Shown one piece after another: positions 54,891 through 62,047 of a DNA stretch of 64,000 bases. The first letter of the stretch is position 1; each line of letters opens with the position of its first letter. The notes under the pieces were generated by a model, which saw only the letters and a program-made list of their open reading frames with translations, ran no database searches and was not told the DNA's origin. Origin of the DNA: Saccharicrinis sp050589685 (GTDB lineage: Bacteria > Bacteroidota > Bacteroidia > Bacteroidales > Marinilabiliaceae); contig NZ_JBNGOS010000031.1 of assembly GCF_050589685.1 (NCBI RefSeq), forward strand, positions 26,292-90,291, in the 5' to 3' direction. A program made the translations under genes and the position numbers.

Positions 54891-55667
54891 ATGAATATGA
54901 AAAATTTACGTTTAGTATTGGCAATCTTTATGCTTCCTTTAGCTAGTGTAATTGGACAAGAAGTTAATTTTGAAACAGAAACATCAGTTACTCCCAATTT
55001 TGGAGCTACAGCTATCTGGATTGATAATCCTGATAAAACGGGTGTGAATACTTCTAATAAGTGTCTCCAAATCGGAAGAACAAGTACAGTCTGGTGGGAA
55101 TTGGTGGATGTGCCTATTGGTTTTACTGTTCCCGCCAATACAACTAAATATATTCACATCATGGTTTTATATGCAGAGCAACCTGATTTCGGAATTCGTT
55201 ACAATACGGATGGAGCGACCCATAGAAGATCAAATGATTATACTGATGTAAGTAAATGGCAGGATTTAGTGGTTCCTTTAACTGCAGGGGGTTCCGATTT
55301 GGAGGTTACACAAATAAGAATTGGTGCTGATATTGGTGATTCCAGATATTCCTCAGGTCAGATTCTTAATAACACAGATAAGTTTGGTTTAGTAGATGAA
55401 ATTATTGTTAACGATGACGATACTCCCCGATCACTAACAACCGATATAATTAAAAAAGCGGATGAAAAGAAATATATACTCTATGCTGGTAACGGAAAAA
55501 TTTGTTTCAAAAGCCAATCGGAAGAAGTAGTGCCAATTAATATTTATAATGCCAGTGGCGTTTTAGTTAAAACTTATGCTCAAAATCATTTTGAGTACCA
55601 AACTCCTCTATCCGGACTTTACATTGTACAGGTTGGTAATATAACCGAAAAAATTATTGTTAAATAA
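54891..55667 (+). CDS. Secreted stand-alone beta module with T9SS sorting domain
   Basis: This 258-aa protein has a signal peptide ending near SVIGQ. Residues about 23-185 are homologous to residues 460-624 of the preceding GH-A enzyme: both have FE(S/T)xxSVT...NFGA/DYGA, CxQIGRTS..WxELVD, IHIMVLYxxQPDF/LHMMVLYDKQPDF, YTDxxKWQDLV and DEIxxNxxxxPRS. The rest is a T9SS type A sorting domain nearly identical at its end (GLYIVQVGNITEKIIVK). It has no catalytic domain. It is best explained as a secreted glycan-binding or scaffold protein, possibly a duplicate of the enzyme's module. It ends the main enzyme operon, and a hairpin follows 86 nt downstream. Confidence 0.72.
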   Translation: MNMKNLRLVLAIFMLPLASVIGQEVNFETETSVTPNFGATAIWIDNPDKTGVNTSNKCLQIGRTSTVWWELVDVPIGFTVPANTTKYIHIMVLYAEQPDFGIRYNTDGATHRRSNDYTDVSKWQDLVVPLTAGGSDLEVTQIRIGADIGDSRYSSGQILNNTDKFGLVDEIIVNDDDTPRSLTTDIIKKADEKKYILYAGNGKICFKSQSEEVVPINIYNASGVLVKTYAQNHFEYQTPLSGLYIVQVGNITEKIIVK

Positions 55668-56105
55668 TATATTTCCCAAGAAGCTATTTTAAATGATCAA
55701 GGTTTAAAAGGTTGTATTTAATAGTTTATTAAGAATAGCTTCAGATATTTTCGTCCAACCATATATAATCTTATATGGTTGGATGAATTATTAATATTCG
55801 TTTATTTACACGAATAAAATTGGTTCTACCATATATGGAAGCTAATGCTACCGAAAAGACTGATTGATTGTCTTCGGATTTGCGTATAGTAATTTTAATT
55901 ATCACATCAATCATATCCTGATTCGAAATAAAATCCATATGTTATCCAATACTTCAATATCATTCTGTTTTTAATTCCATCTATTTCATACTAAATCAAC
56001 AGAAGTACTCAAAACACCCCTGTATAAAAGCATAAAAATGGACGGAACAATTATAAATTTCATCTTATTTTTCCGATAGAATAATACTCATAAAACTTCT
56101 AAGGG
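55668..56105. other. Gene-free 438-nt region before the last sulfatase units
   Basis: No coding frame of interest was seen. It contains the terminator-type hairpin described separately, a CCATATATGG palindrome near 55830 and AT-rich sequence that presumably holds the promoter of the sulfatase at 56106. I could not pick a promoter with confidence. Confidence 0.6.
55754..55783 (+). terminator. Perfect hairpin ending the main enzyme operon
   Basis: CCAACCATATA (55755-55765) is exactly complemented by TATATGGTTGG (55772-55782) around TAATCT, and a flanking T-A pair extends it by one. Position downstream of the last T9SS gene fits a transcription end. There is no run of T afterwards, so it may act with other factors. 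Confidence 0.7.
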
Positions 56106-57737
56106 ATGTTTCGATCGATTTTATTGTTATTGATGATAGGTGTGAGTCTTTCAATTTACTCACAAAAGAAAAAATCAAAGTCAGGTAAGCCAAATATTGT
56201 TGTAGTGTTTGCCGATGATATTAGTGCTCGCGAAATACCGATCTACGGTTCATCGGTTTGGAGTAAACCACCACAAGGGGGAGATACATCTGATCCAATA
56301 TACAGGGCGAAAACTCCTGTTCTAGACAAGATAGCCAATGAGGGAGTTTGGATAAAAACAGCATGGGCATCAACCGTATGTATGCCTAGCCGCGCTATGA
56401 TGATGACAGGTAGGTTTGGCCATGTACATAAATGGTGGAACAACAAAGATAAAGGTACCTGGATTAATGAAGATGGTAAAAAAGAAGCCTGGCCTATTTA
56501 TGAAGGCTCACCACACACCAATGCTTTTGTAGCTAAAGCAGGTGGTTATGCAACACTTTGGGCAGGAAAAACCCAAATGAGTGGTGTTGATAAATTTGGG
56601 TTTGATGAGGGTGTGTTTACACCCGGTGTTCACGAAGAAAATAATGCCTATTCCGACTTTAAGATTTTGCAGAAAAAGAAGAACGGCAAAAGTATTTTAA
56701 TCAATACAGATACGGGTGTTGAAGTAGATTATTATCAACAGTTTGGTTGGTATTGGCAACCTCATGTAGAACTAATGAACCATCCGGGCAGTAAATCTCA
56801 ATTCGAAATTTGGCCCAATACGCCAGAATCCAAAGCTTCTTATGGTTTACATACTTACGGACCAGATATAGAGTTGGATTTTGTTTTTGACTTTATGGAG
56901 CGTAAGCATCAGGAGGGAAAACCGTTCTTTGTATACCATACTACCCACTTGGGGCACGATGGCTGGGACTTCTTTAGTCCAGATATCAATAAAAATACCC
57001 GTCAAAAGTGGCCTGGAACGCCTAAAATAGAATGGATAAATGGTAAGTACTACCGAACAGAACCTAAAATTACTGGCGACAATGGAAAGTATAATACACA
57101 TGGTACCGTAACCGAAGGAGGTATACATACCCATATCAATTATATTGATTACCAGATATGGCAATATCTTGAGAAATTCAAAGAATTAGGGGTAGAAGAC
57201 AATACGGTTCTGATTTTTTGTGCCGATAATGGTACAAGCGGTTATGGAAAAAATAGTCCTATAAGCCAAAAAGGGGTTCATGTACCTCTGATTATTTATG
57301 CACCATGCCTAAGCATGACTAAAAGCGGTGAGCAAGATGTACTTGCAAATATTGCAGATATTCTACCGACGATTGCAGATTTGGGGGGAGTGAAAATACC
57401 TGATAGCTACGAGATAAACGGTGAAAGTTTAATGCCGTTCCTGACTACCAACAAAAAAGAGCACAGGAAGTGGATATATTCTTATCATAAAGAAATGCAG
57501 CTTATACGAGGAAAGAATGTGATGAAAGATGGCAAAGGTAAAATTTATGATGTGTCTAAATATCCGGATGATTTAATCAGTTTTCCTGTCATTAACGATT
57601 GGAGTGCTGTTTCTGAAAAACATATTAATGAGCACAAGAAGTTACAAAACATTCTTCCTCAATTTAACTTGCATAAAACAGCCCATGATGCACCCATCGG
57701 CGGTATAGGTGAGGTTGAGCCGCTGAGGTTGAAGTAG
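56106..57737 (+). CDS. Family S1 sulfatase with CMPSR motif
   Basis: This 543-aa protein has a signal peptide ending at SIYSQ (residue 20), with no lipobox. Metal residues lie in FADDISARE (Asp37, Asp38). The formylglycine motif is CMPSR with Cys92, inside a loop lengthened by GSSVWSKPPQGGDTSDP. GKTQMSG replaces the more common GKWH, and ADNGTSGYGK is the second metal site. The insertion before Cys92 and the altered GKWH region mark a subfamily different from the other sulfatases here. It follows a 438-nt gap and so is probably a separate unit within the locus. Confidence 0.92.
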   Translation: MFRSILLLLMIGVSLSIYSQKKKSKSGKPNIVVVFADDISAREIPIYGSSVWSKPPQGGDTSDPIYRAKTPVLDKIANEGVWIKTAWASTVCMPSRAMMMTGRFGHVHKWWNNKDKGTWINEDGKKEAWPIYEGSPHTNAFVAKAGGYATLWAGKTQMSGVDKFGFDEGVFTPGVHEENNAYSDFKILQKKKNGKSILINTDTGVEVDYYQQFGWYWQPHVELMNHPGSKSQFEIWPNTPESKASYGLHTYGPDIELDFVFDFMERKHQEGKPFFVYHTTHLGHDGWDFFSPDINKNTRQKWPGTPKIEWINGKYYRTEPKITGDNGKYNTHGTVTEGGIHTHINYIDYQIWQYLEKFKELGVEDNTVLIFCADNGTSGYGKNSPISQKGVHVPLIIYAPCLSMTKSGEQDVLANIADILPTIADLGGVKIPDSYEINGESLMPFLTTNKKEHRKWIYSYHKEMQLIRGKNVMKDGKGKIYDVSKYPDDLISFPVINDWSAVSEKHINEHKKLQNILPQFNLHKTAHDAPIGGIGEVEPLRLK

Positions 57738-57957
57738 TGTTTGGCAGGCAGTTCTCAGTTAGCTGTAATCAAAGCAGGCCGTAACATGGAACAAAGTGTA
57801 GAACCGTAAAATAACCAATTTTGTGATCTTAACAGCCTTAGCATTAAATTTAGTTTTTGGACTGCCTTAAATTATCGATTAATAAAACCGATGCATCAAT
57901 AAGTTCAAACACTATTATAATGACTTTGCGTCGGAAGTTGTAAAAATTAAATTGGCA
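57738..57957. promoter_or_regulatory. Intergenic region with promoter-like element before sulfatase at 57958
   Basis: This 220-nt region lacks genes. Near its 3' end, 57889-57940 holds CGATGCAT, 27 nt, then CTTTGCGTCGGAAGTTG, a pattern repeated with the same spacing before the CBM9-like gene (see findings). The CTTTG part overlaps a near match to the Bacteroidota -7 consensus (TGACTTTG). Confidence 0.5.
57889..57940 (+). promoter_or_regulatory. 52-nt two-part upstream element, copy 1
   Basis: The left box CGATGCA and right box TGCGTCG can pair as a 7-bp stem with one wobble. The right box continues as GAAGTTG, 17 nt before the sulfatase ATG. Copy 2 lies at 59496-59547 with identical box spacing. 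It could be a promoter, an operator for a shared regulator, or a 5'-leader structure. Confidence 0.5.
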
Positions 57958-59424
57958 ATGAAAACCTTAAAATTATTTGCTTTTGTGCTATTGGAAATCC
58001 TTTTGTTTTCTCAACAGGTGGAAAGCCAAAACGATAAACCCAATCTTGTTATCATCTTTACCGATGAGCATAACTTCAGAACCCTGGGCTGTTACCGTGA
58101 GCAGTTAGACGAAGACCAGGCATTTGTTTGGGGAAAAGGAGTAGAGGTAAAAACACCTCATATCGACCGTATTGCACACGAAGGGGCTGTTTGTAATAAT
58201 TTCTACTCTTCTTCGCCGGTTTGTACCCCTTCCAGGGCTTCCTTTGTGTCAGGGAAATACCCCATTGCCACACGTTCGTACCGTAACGATATACCCTTGT
58301 ATGATGATGTAATAACATTTGCAGAAGTTTTGCGAAATGAAGGCTATTCAACTTCGTACCTGGGAAAATGGCATTTAGATGGAGATGCCAAGCCCGGTTT
58401 CGAACCAGATCGTAAATTTGGTTTTACAGATAATCGTTATATGTTCAATCGAGGACACTGGAAAGGATTGGATGAAAAAGATGGCAAACCCGTGTTGTAT
58501 GGAAAGTATGACGCGCAAACACAAAGGCAATCTGTAAACCTTAAAAAAATTACCAAGGAAAATTTTACAACCGATTATCTTGCTAGCAAAGCATTAGAGA
58601 TTTTAGAGAGGGACAAAGACAAGCCTTTCTGTATGATGATTTCCATACCTGATCCACATACGCCAAATACCGTGCGACCTCCATACGATACCATGTATGA
58701 GGATTTGTTTTTTAAAGAGCCTAAAACTATGCAGACACCAAAGGATAAGATGCCTAAATGGGCGGCGATTGGCGACAAGAACGAAGCTAAAGAGTTGGAT
58801 CAGGGTAAAATGCAGCGTTATTTTGGTATGGTTAAATGTATCGACGATAATGTAGGTCGTATTCTTGGTTTTTTGGATAAAAACAAGCTTACAGATAATA
58901 CCATTGTATTGTTTACTTCTGATCATGGTGATTTAATGGGAGAACACCGAAAGCACAATAAAGGTAACCCTTACGAAGCTTCAGCCAAGGTTCCGTTTGT
59001 ACTTCGTTATCCTAGTAAAATAAGGCCTGGTAAAGTAATTAACAAGGCATTTACAACGGCGGACTTTACGCCTACTATTTTAGGGATGATGGGAATGCCT
59101 GCACTTAAAAAACAACATGGAATTGATGCTTCTGTTGATTTTACTTCTAAAAAGAAAGTCATTACAGATGATAGGGTTACTTATATGACCAGTTCGTCGC
59201 AAAATTGGATAGCAGCATTAACGTATAGGTATAAATTGGTTTTATCGCCATCTGAAAAACCATGGCTGATTGATTTAAAGAAAGATGCCAATGAGGAGGT
59301 TAACTTTTATAAAAATCCGGAATATAAAGAAGTCGTTAAGAAATTACAGACCGAGCTTTTAATGCAGGCGAAGAAATTTAAAGACCCTATATTTTATGGT
59401 AAAAAGGAGTTGTTGTTAGAGTAA
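57958..59424 (+). CDS. Family S1 sulfatase, iduronate/heparan-sulfatase-like
   Basis: The frame opens with TTG at 57952; ATG 57958 gives a signal peptide ending at VESQN. The protein is 488 aa. Metal residues read FTDEHN (Asp36, Glu37), the formylglycine motif is CTPSR (Cys89), GKWHLDGD is present, and TSDHGDLMGEHRKHNKG is the second metal/substrate region, of the type seen in choline-sulfatase/iduronate-2-sulfatase-like groups. The C-subdomain is LIDLKKDANEEVNFYKNPEYKEVV. It is intact. Its upstream region shares a 52-nt two-part element with the CBM9-like gene that follows, suggesting common control. Confidence 0.93.
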   Translation: MKTLKLFAFVLLEILLFSQQVESQNDKPNLVIIFTDEHNFRTLGCYREQLDEDQAFVWGKGVEVKTPHIDRIAHEGAVCNNFYSSSPVCTPSRASFVSGKYPIATRSYRNDIPLYDDVITFAEVLRNEGYSTSYLGKWHLDGDAKPGFEPDRKFGFTDNRYMFNRGHWKGLDEKDGKPVLYGKYDAQTQRQSVNLKKITKENFTTDYLASKALEILERDKDKPFCMMISIPDPHTPNTVRPPYDTMYEDLFFKEPKTMQTPKDKMPKWAAIGDKNEAKELDQGKMQRYFGMVKCIDDNVGRILGFLDKNKLTDNTIVLFTSDHGDLMGEHRKHNKGNPYEASAKVPFVLRYPSKIRPGKVINKAFTTADFTPTILGMMGMPALKKQHGIDASVDFTSKKKVITDDRVTYMTSSSQNWIAALTYRYKLVLSPSEKPWLIDLKKDANEEVNFYKNPEYKEVVKKLQTELLMQAKKFKDPIFYGKKELLLE

Positions 59425-59466
59425 GAAATAAACCACGAAGGGGTTAAATATTAATAGTCCGGAGTT

Positions 59467-59481
59467 GAAACCTCGGGTTTC
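59467..59481 (+). terminator. Small hairpin after sulfatase
   Basis: GAAACC pairs with GGTTTC around TCG, followed after five bases by a run of A. The stem is short, so this is only a weak candidate transcription stop. Confidence 0.35.
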
Positions 59482-59495
59482 TGTATAAAAAAAGT

Positions 59496-59547
59496 CGACG
59501 CATTACTGAAGTAATGAATTTACTAAGTAGCTTTGTGTCGAAAGTTG
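59496..59547 (+). promoter_or_regulatory. 52-nt two-part upstream element, copy 2
   Basis: CGACGCAT, 27 nt, then CTTTGTGTCGAAAGTTG. TAGCTTTG at 59528-59535 is an exact TAnnTTTG match to the Bacteroidota -7 consensus. Arms CGACGCA/TGTGTCG can pair with one wobble at a different place from copy 1. It ends 7 nt before the start codon of the CBM9-like gene. An internal CATTAC-TGAA-GTAATG hairpin is specific to this copy. Confidence 0.5.
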
Positions 59548-59554
59548 GAAGATT

Positions 59555-60331
59555 ATGAATTTAAAGTTACAAAGATATTCTACGATAGGTTTGATATTAG
59601 TTTTCAACCTATGTTACTCTTATTGCCAGAATCCTTCTGGCAATAAAAAGAATCCTATCAAAGTCCTCAAAGCAACTTCGCCAATAATCATTGATGGTAG
59701 AGCCGACGAATCTTCCTGGCAAAGAGCACAAGCTCACCCATTCAACTATTTTAAAAACATTCAGAAACCCAGCGACAAGCAAAACACAACTTTAAAAATG
59801 CTTTGGGACGATGATCACATATACCTGTTTTATGAATGTAAGGACAAATATATCACTGCCCGTATGAAAGACAGGGACGGTTGGACCTTTGTAGATGACT
59901 GTGCCGAAATATTTCTGATTCCTTCCAATGATAAAATAGATATGCATTTCGGTTTTGAATTGAACCTGTATAAAACAGCCAACGACTTTGTTTTTATCAA
60001 CGATGTGCATAAAGATGGGAATTTTGTGGTGAAGGCCTATAATCCTGAATATAAGGTTGAGGTAACTATTGACGGAACCATCAATGACAATTCGGATATT
60101 GACAATGGATGGACCATGGAGATGGCCATTCCGATAGAAGCCTTTTATACGGTGGGTCCAGTTACGCCTGTCGAAGAAGGAGCCATTTGGACATTTATGG
60201 CCATTCGTCAGGATAGGAATGAAGTTGAAGGGCAGAGGGTAACCGCGTCTACTATTTTTCCGCTTAAGGGTAATGATAAAAATGTGCACAACCCTAAGAG
60301 TTTTGGACTGATGCAGTTTGTAAATGAATAA
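59555..60331 (+). CDS. Secreted CBM9-like carbohydrate-binding protein
   Basis: This 258-aa protein has a signal peptide ending near SYCQN. Almost all of the rest is one CBM9-like/DUF1083 beta-sandwich: IIIDGRADESSWQRA at the start, LKMLWDDDHIYLFYECKD, DDCAEIFLIP, HFGFELNLYKTANDFVF and GWTMEMAIPIEAF. These are the standard features of the family, which binds sugar reducing ends or is attached to enzymes. No catalytic domain, lipobox or sorting domain is seen, so it is likely periplasmic. It may deliver or retain oligosaccharides or aid a partner enzyme. Its upstream element resembles that of the preceding sulfatase. Confidence 0.85.
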   Translation: MNLKLQRYSTIGLILVFNLCYSYCQNPSGNKKNPIKVLKATSPIIIDGRADESSWQRAQAHPFNYFKNIQKPSDKQNTTLKMLWDDDHIYLFYECKDKYITARMKDRDGWTFVDDCAEIFLIPSNDKIDMHFGFELNLYKTANDFVFINDVHKDGNFVVKAYNPEYKVEVTIDGTINDNSDIDNGWTMEMAIPIEAFYTVGPVTPVEEGAIWTFMAIRQDRNEVEGQRVTASTIFPLKGNDKNVHNPKSFGLMQFVNE

Positions 60332-60385
60332 ATTTTTGTTTGTTGGTATTATCCATTTATTTTGGAAGTCTCAAACTGAAAATTT

Positions 60386-60970
60386 ATGACCAAGAAGGAG
60401 GAAAGCAAACTTTTATACTATCTAAAAAAATGGACAGAAATATCTGTAACAGATGAGCCTATCATTCTTTCTTCGTTTGAGGAGTTGTTTTTTAAAAAGA
60501 AAAGAAATCTACTAGCTCCCGGTGAAAAATGCGATTACATATACTTTATTGTTAAGGGTTGTGTACGTTCATATTATGTCGATAACAAAGGAGTAGAACA
60601 TATCTATCAAATCCGTATGGATAATAGCTGGATCAGTGATTTGGAAAGTTTCTTCTCAAAACAACCATCAAAATACTACATCGAGACTCTTGAAGACACC
60701 CAGCTTCTTCGTATTTCAGCAGATCGCCTTGAGCAATTATATACCGAAGTTCCTACCTTAGAAAGGTATTTCCGTATTCTTTTTCAAAAAGCCTACCTTA
60801 AAGCTTTAAAACGATTGAACGATACCATGTGGGAAACCGCAGAAGATCGATATAAACAAATGCTTAAAGAACTTCCTGAACTGTTAAAGCGCGTACCATT
60901 GGTTTACATAGCCTCCTATCTCGGTATAACACCAGAAAGCCTAAGTAGGATTAGAAAGCAGAGCAAATAA
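60386..60970 (+). CDS. Crp/Fnr-family transcriptional regulator
   Basis: This 194-aa protein has an N-terminal cyclic-nucleotide-binding beta-roll (about 20-140; LLAPGEKCDYIYFIVKGCVRSYY) and a short C-terminal helix-turn-helix (IASYLGITPESLSRIRK). This compact form, with a truncated winged helix, is widespread in Bacteroidota. No cysteine cluster of the FNR Fe-S type was seen, and the ligand is unknown. It lies 54 nt after the CBM9-like gene, perhaps in the same transcript, but may equally control the dioxygenase 88 nt downstream. Confidence 0.93.
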   Translation: MTKKEESKLLYYLKKWTEISVTDEPIILSSFEELFFKKKRNLLAPGEKCDYIYFIVKGCVRSYYVDNKGVEHIYQIRMDNSWISDLESFFSKQPSKYYIETLEDTQLLRISADRLEQLYTEVPTLERYFRILFQKAYLKALKRLNDTMWETAEDRYKQMLKELPELLKRVPLVYIASYLGITPESLSRIRKQSK

Positions 60971-61058
60971 ATAAGATTCCCACTTTATTTCTTAACATAG
61001 GTCAAGTGTTTTAAACAAGGTCATAGCATACATTTGGGGTGTACTTAATTTGTTTGGT

Positions 61059-61943
61059 ATGAAACGAAGACAGTTTTTAACTAATATTTTGGCCGCAGCA
61101 CCTGCAACATTGTTACCTATGAAACTAAATGATTTAAATAAATTGATTAACGGTCTGGAACTAACACCTAAAATGCCTGTTCTATTTCTGGGCCATGGTA
61201 GCCCAATGAATGCCATCGAAGAAAATGAGTTCGTTCAAGGTTTTAGAAAAGTTACCAAAGAAATAGAAATGCCAAAGGCAATTTTATGTATCTCGGCACA
61301 TTGGGAAACCAGAGGCACTCAGGTAACTGCTATGAAGAACCCTAAAACAATTCACGATTTCAGTGGTTTCCCTCGTGAATTATACGAAATACAATATCCC
61401 GCATCTGGGCACCCTGAGTTAGCTAAAGAAACCCAAGCATTAATTACCAATACCAATGTGCAATTGGATGATAAATGGGGGCTTGATCATGGGGCCTGGT
61501 CTGTTATCAAACATATGTACCCCAAAGCCAATGTTCCGGTTATTCAATTAAGTTTAGATTATTCCAAATCGCCACAGCAGCATTACGAAATAGGGAAGGA
61601 GCTGGCATTATTAAGAAAAAAAGGAGTATTGGTAGTTGGAAGTGGTAATTTGGTTCATAACCTGAGATTGGTGGATTGGAGGAAAATAAATGAGCCTTAT
61701 GCGCATGAATGGGCCCAGGAAGCCATGTTTAAAATGAATCAGTTTATTTTAGATGGAAACCATGAAGAGTTAATTAACTATACCAGACTTGGTAAAGCTT
61801 TTGAGTTATCTATACCAACCCCCGATCATTATTTACCATTATTATACATTCTTGCTTTACAAGAGAAAAATGAGGGTTTATCTATTTTTAACGATAAACC
61901 GATAGGAGGCGCACTGTCCATGACATCGGTAAAAATAGGATAA
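61059..61943 (+). CDS. DODA-type (LigB-like) extradiol dioxygenase, Tat-exported
   Basis: The open frame begins with TTG 61050; ATG 61059 gives a twin-arginine signal (MKRRQFLTN...AAAPATLLP). The protein is 294 aa. It belongs to the class III extradiol ring-cleaving dioxygenase/YgiD group: LGHGSPMNAIEENE (His46), SAHWETRG (His81), DHGAWSV (His144) and NLVHNLR (His200) match the metal-binding and catalytic histidines of 4,5-DOPA dioxygenases. The reaction is presumably oxygenative opening of a catechol ring. Tat export implies folding with metal in the cytoplasm. The Escherichia coli relative YgiD has no Tat signal, so the periplasmic location is notable. No clear link to the glycan locus. Confidence 0.92.
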   Translation: MKRRQFLTNILAAAPATLLPMKLNDLNKLINGLELTPKMPVLFLGHGSPMNAIEENEFVQGFRKVTKEIEMPKAILCISAHWETRGTQVTAMKNPKTIHDFSGFPRELYEIQYPASGHPELAKETQALITNTNVQLDDKWGLDHGAWSVIKHMYPKANVPVIQLSLDYSKSPQQHYEIGKELALLRKKGVLVVGSGNLVHNLRLVDWRKINEPYAHEWAQEAMFKMNQFILDGNHEELINYTRLGKAFELSIPTPDHYLPLLYILALQEKNEGLSIFNDKPIGGALSMTSVKIG

Positions 61944-61965
61944 AGGAGGAAATGCTATATGGTAC

Positions 61966-62047
61966 CTGATGTAACCCTGTCGCAGGTTTGCAGGGGACTT
62001 GCATCGCTGATGCAACCTTGCCTTAGGTTTGCAGGGGACTTGCATCA
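61966..62047. repeat. 41-bp tandem duplication (two units) between convergent genes
   Basis: Units 61966-62006 and 62007-62047 match at 35 of 41 positions; 22 bases (AGGTTTGCAGGGGACTT then GCATC) are identical. TTGCATC/GATGCAA at the junction forms a hairpin (61999-62015). The second unit ends exactly on the stop codon of the minus-strand regulator gene. Confidence 0.85.

Noticed and set aside
55826..55840. CCATATATGG palindrome as operator
   Set aside because: Short AT-rich palindrome, single copy and no partner site; left only as a note in the region entry.
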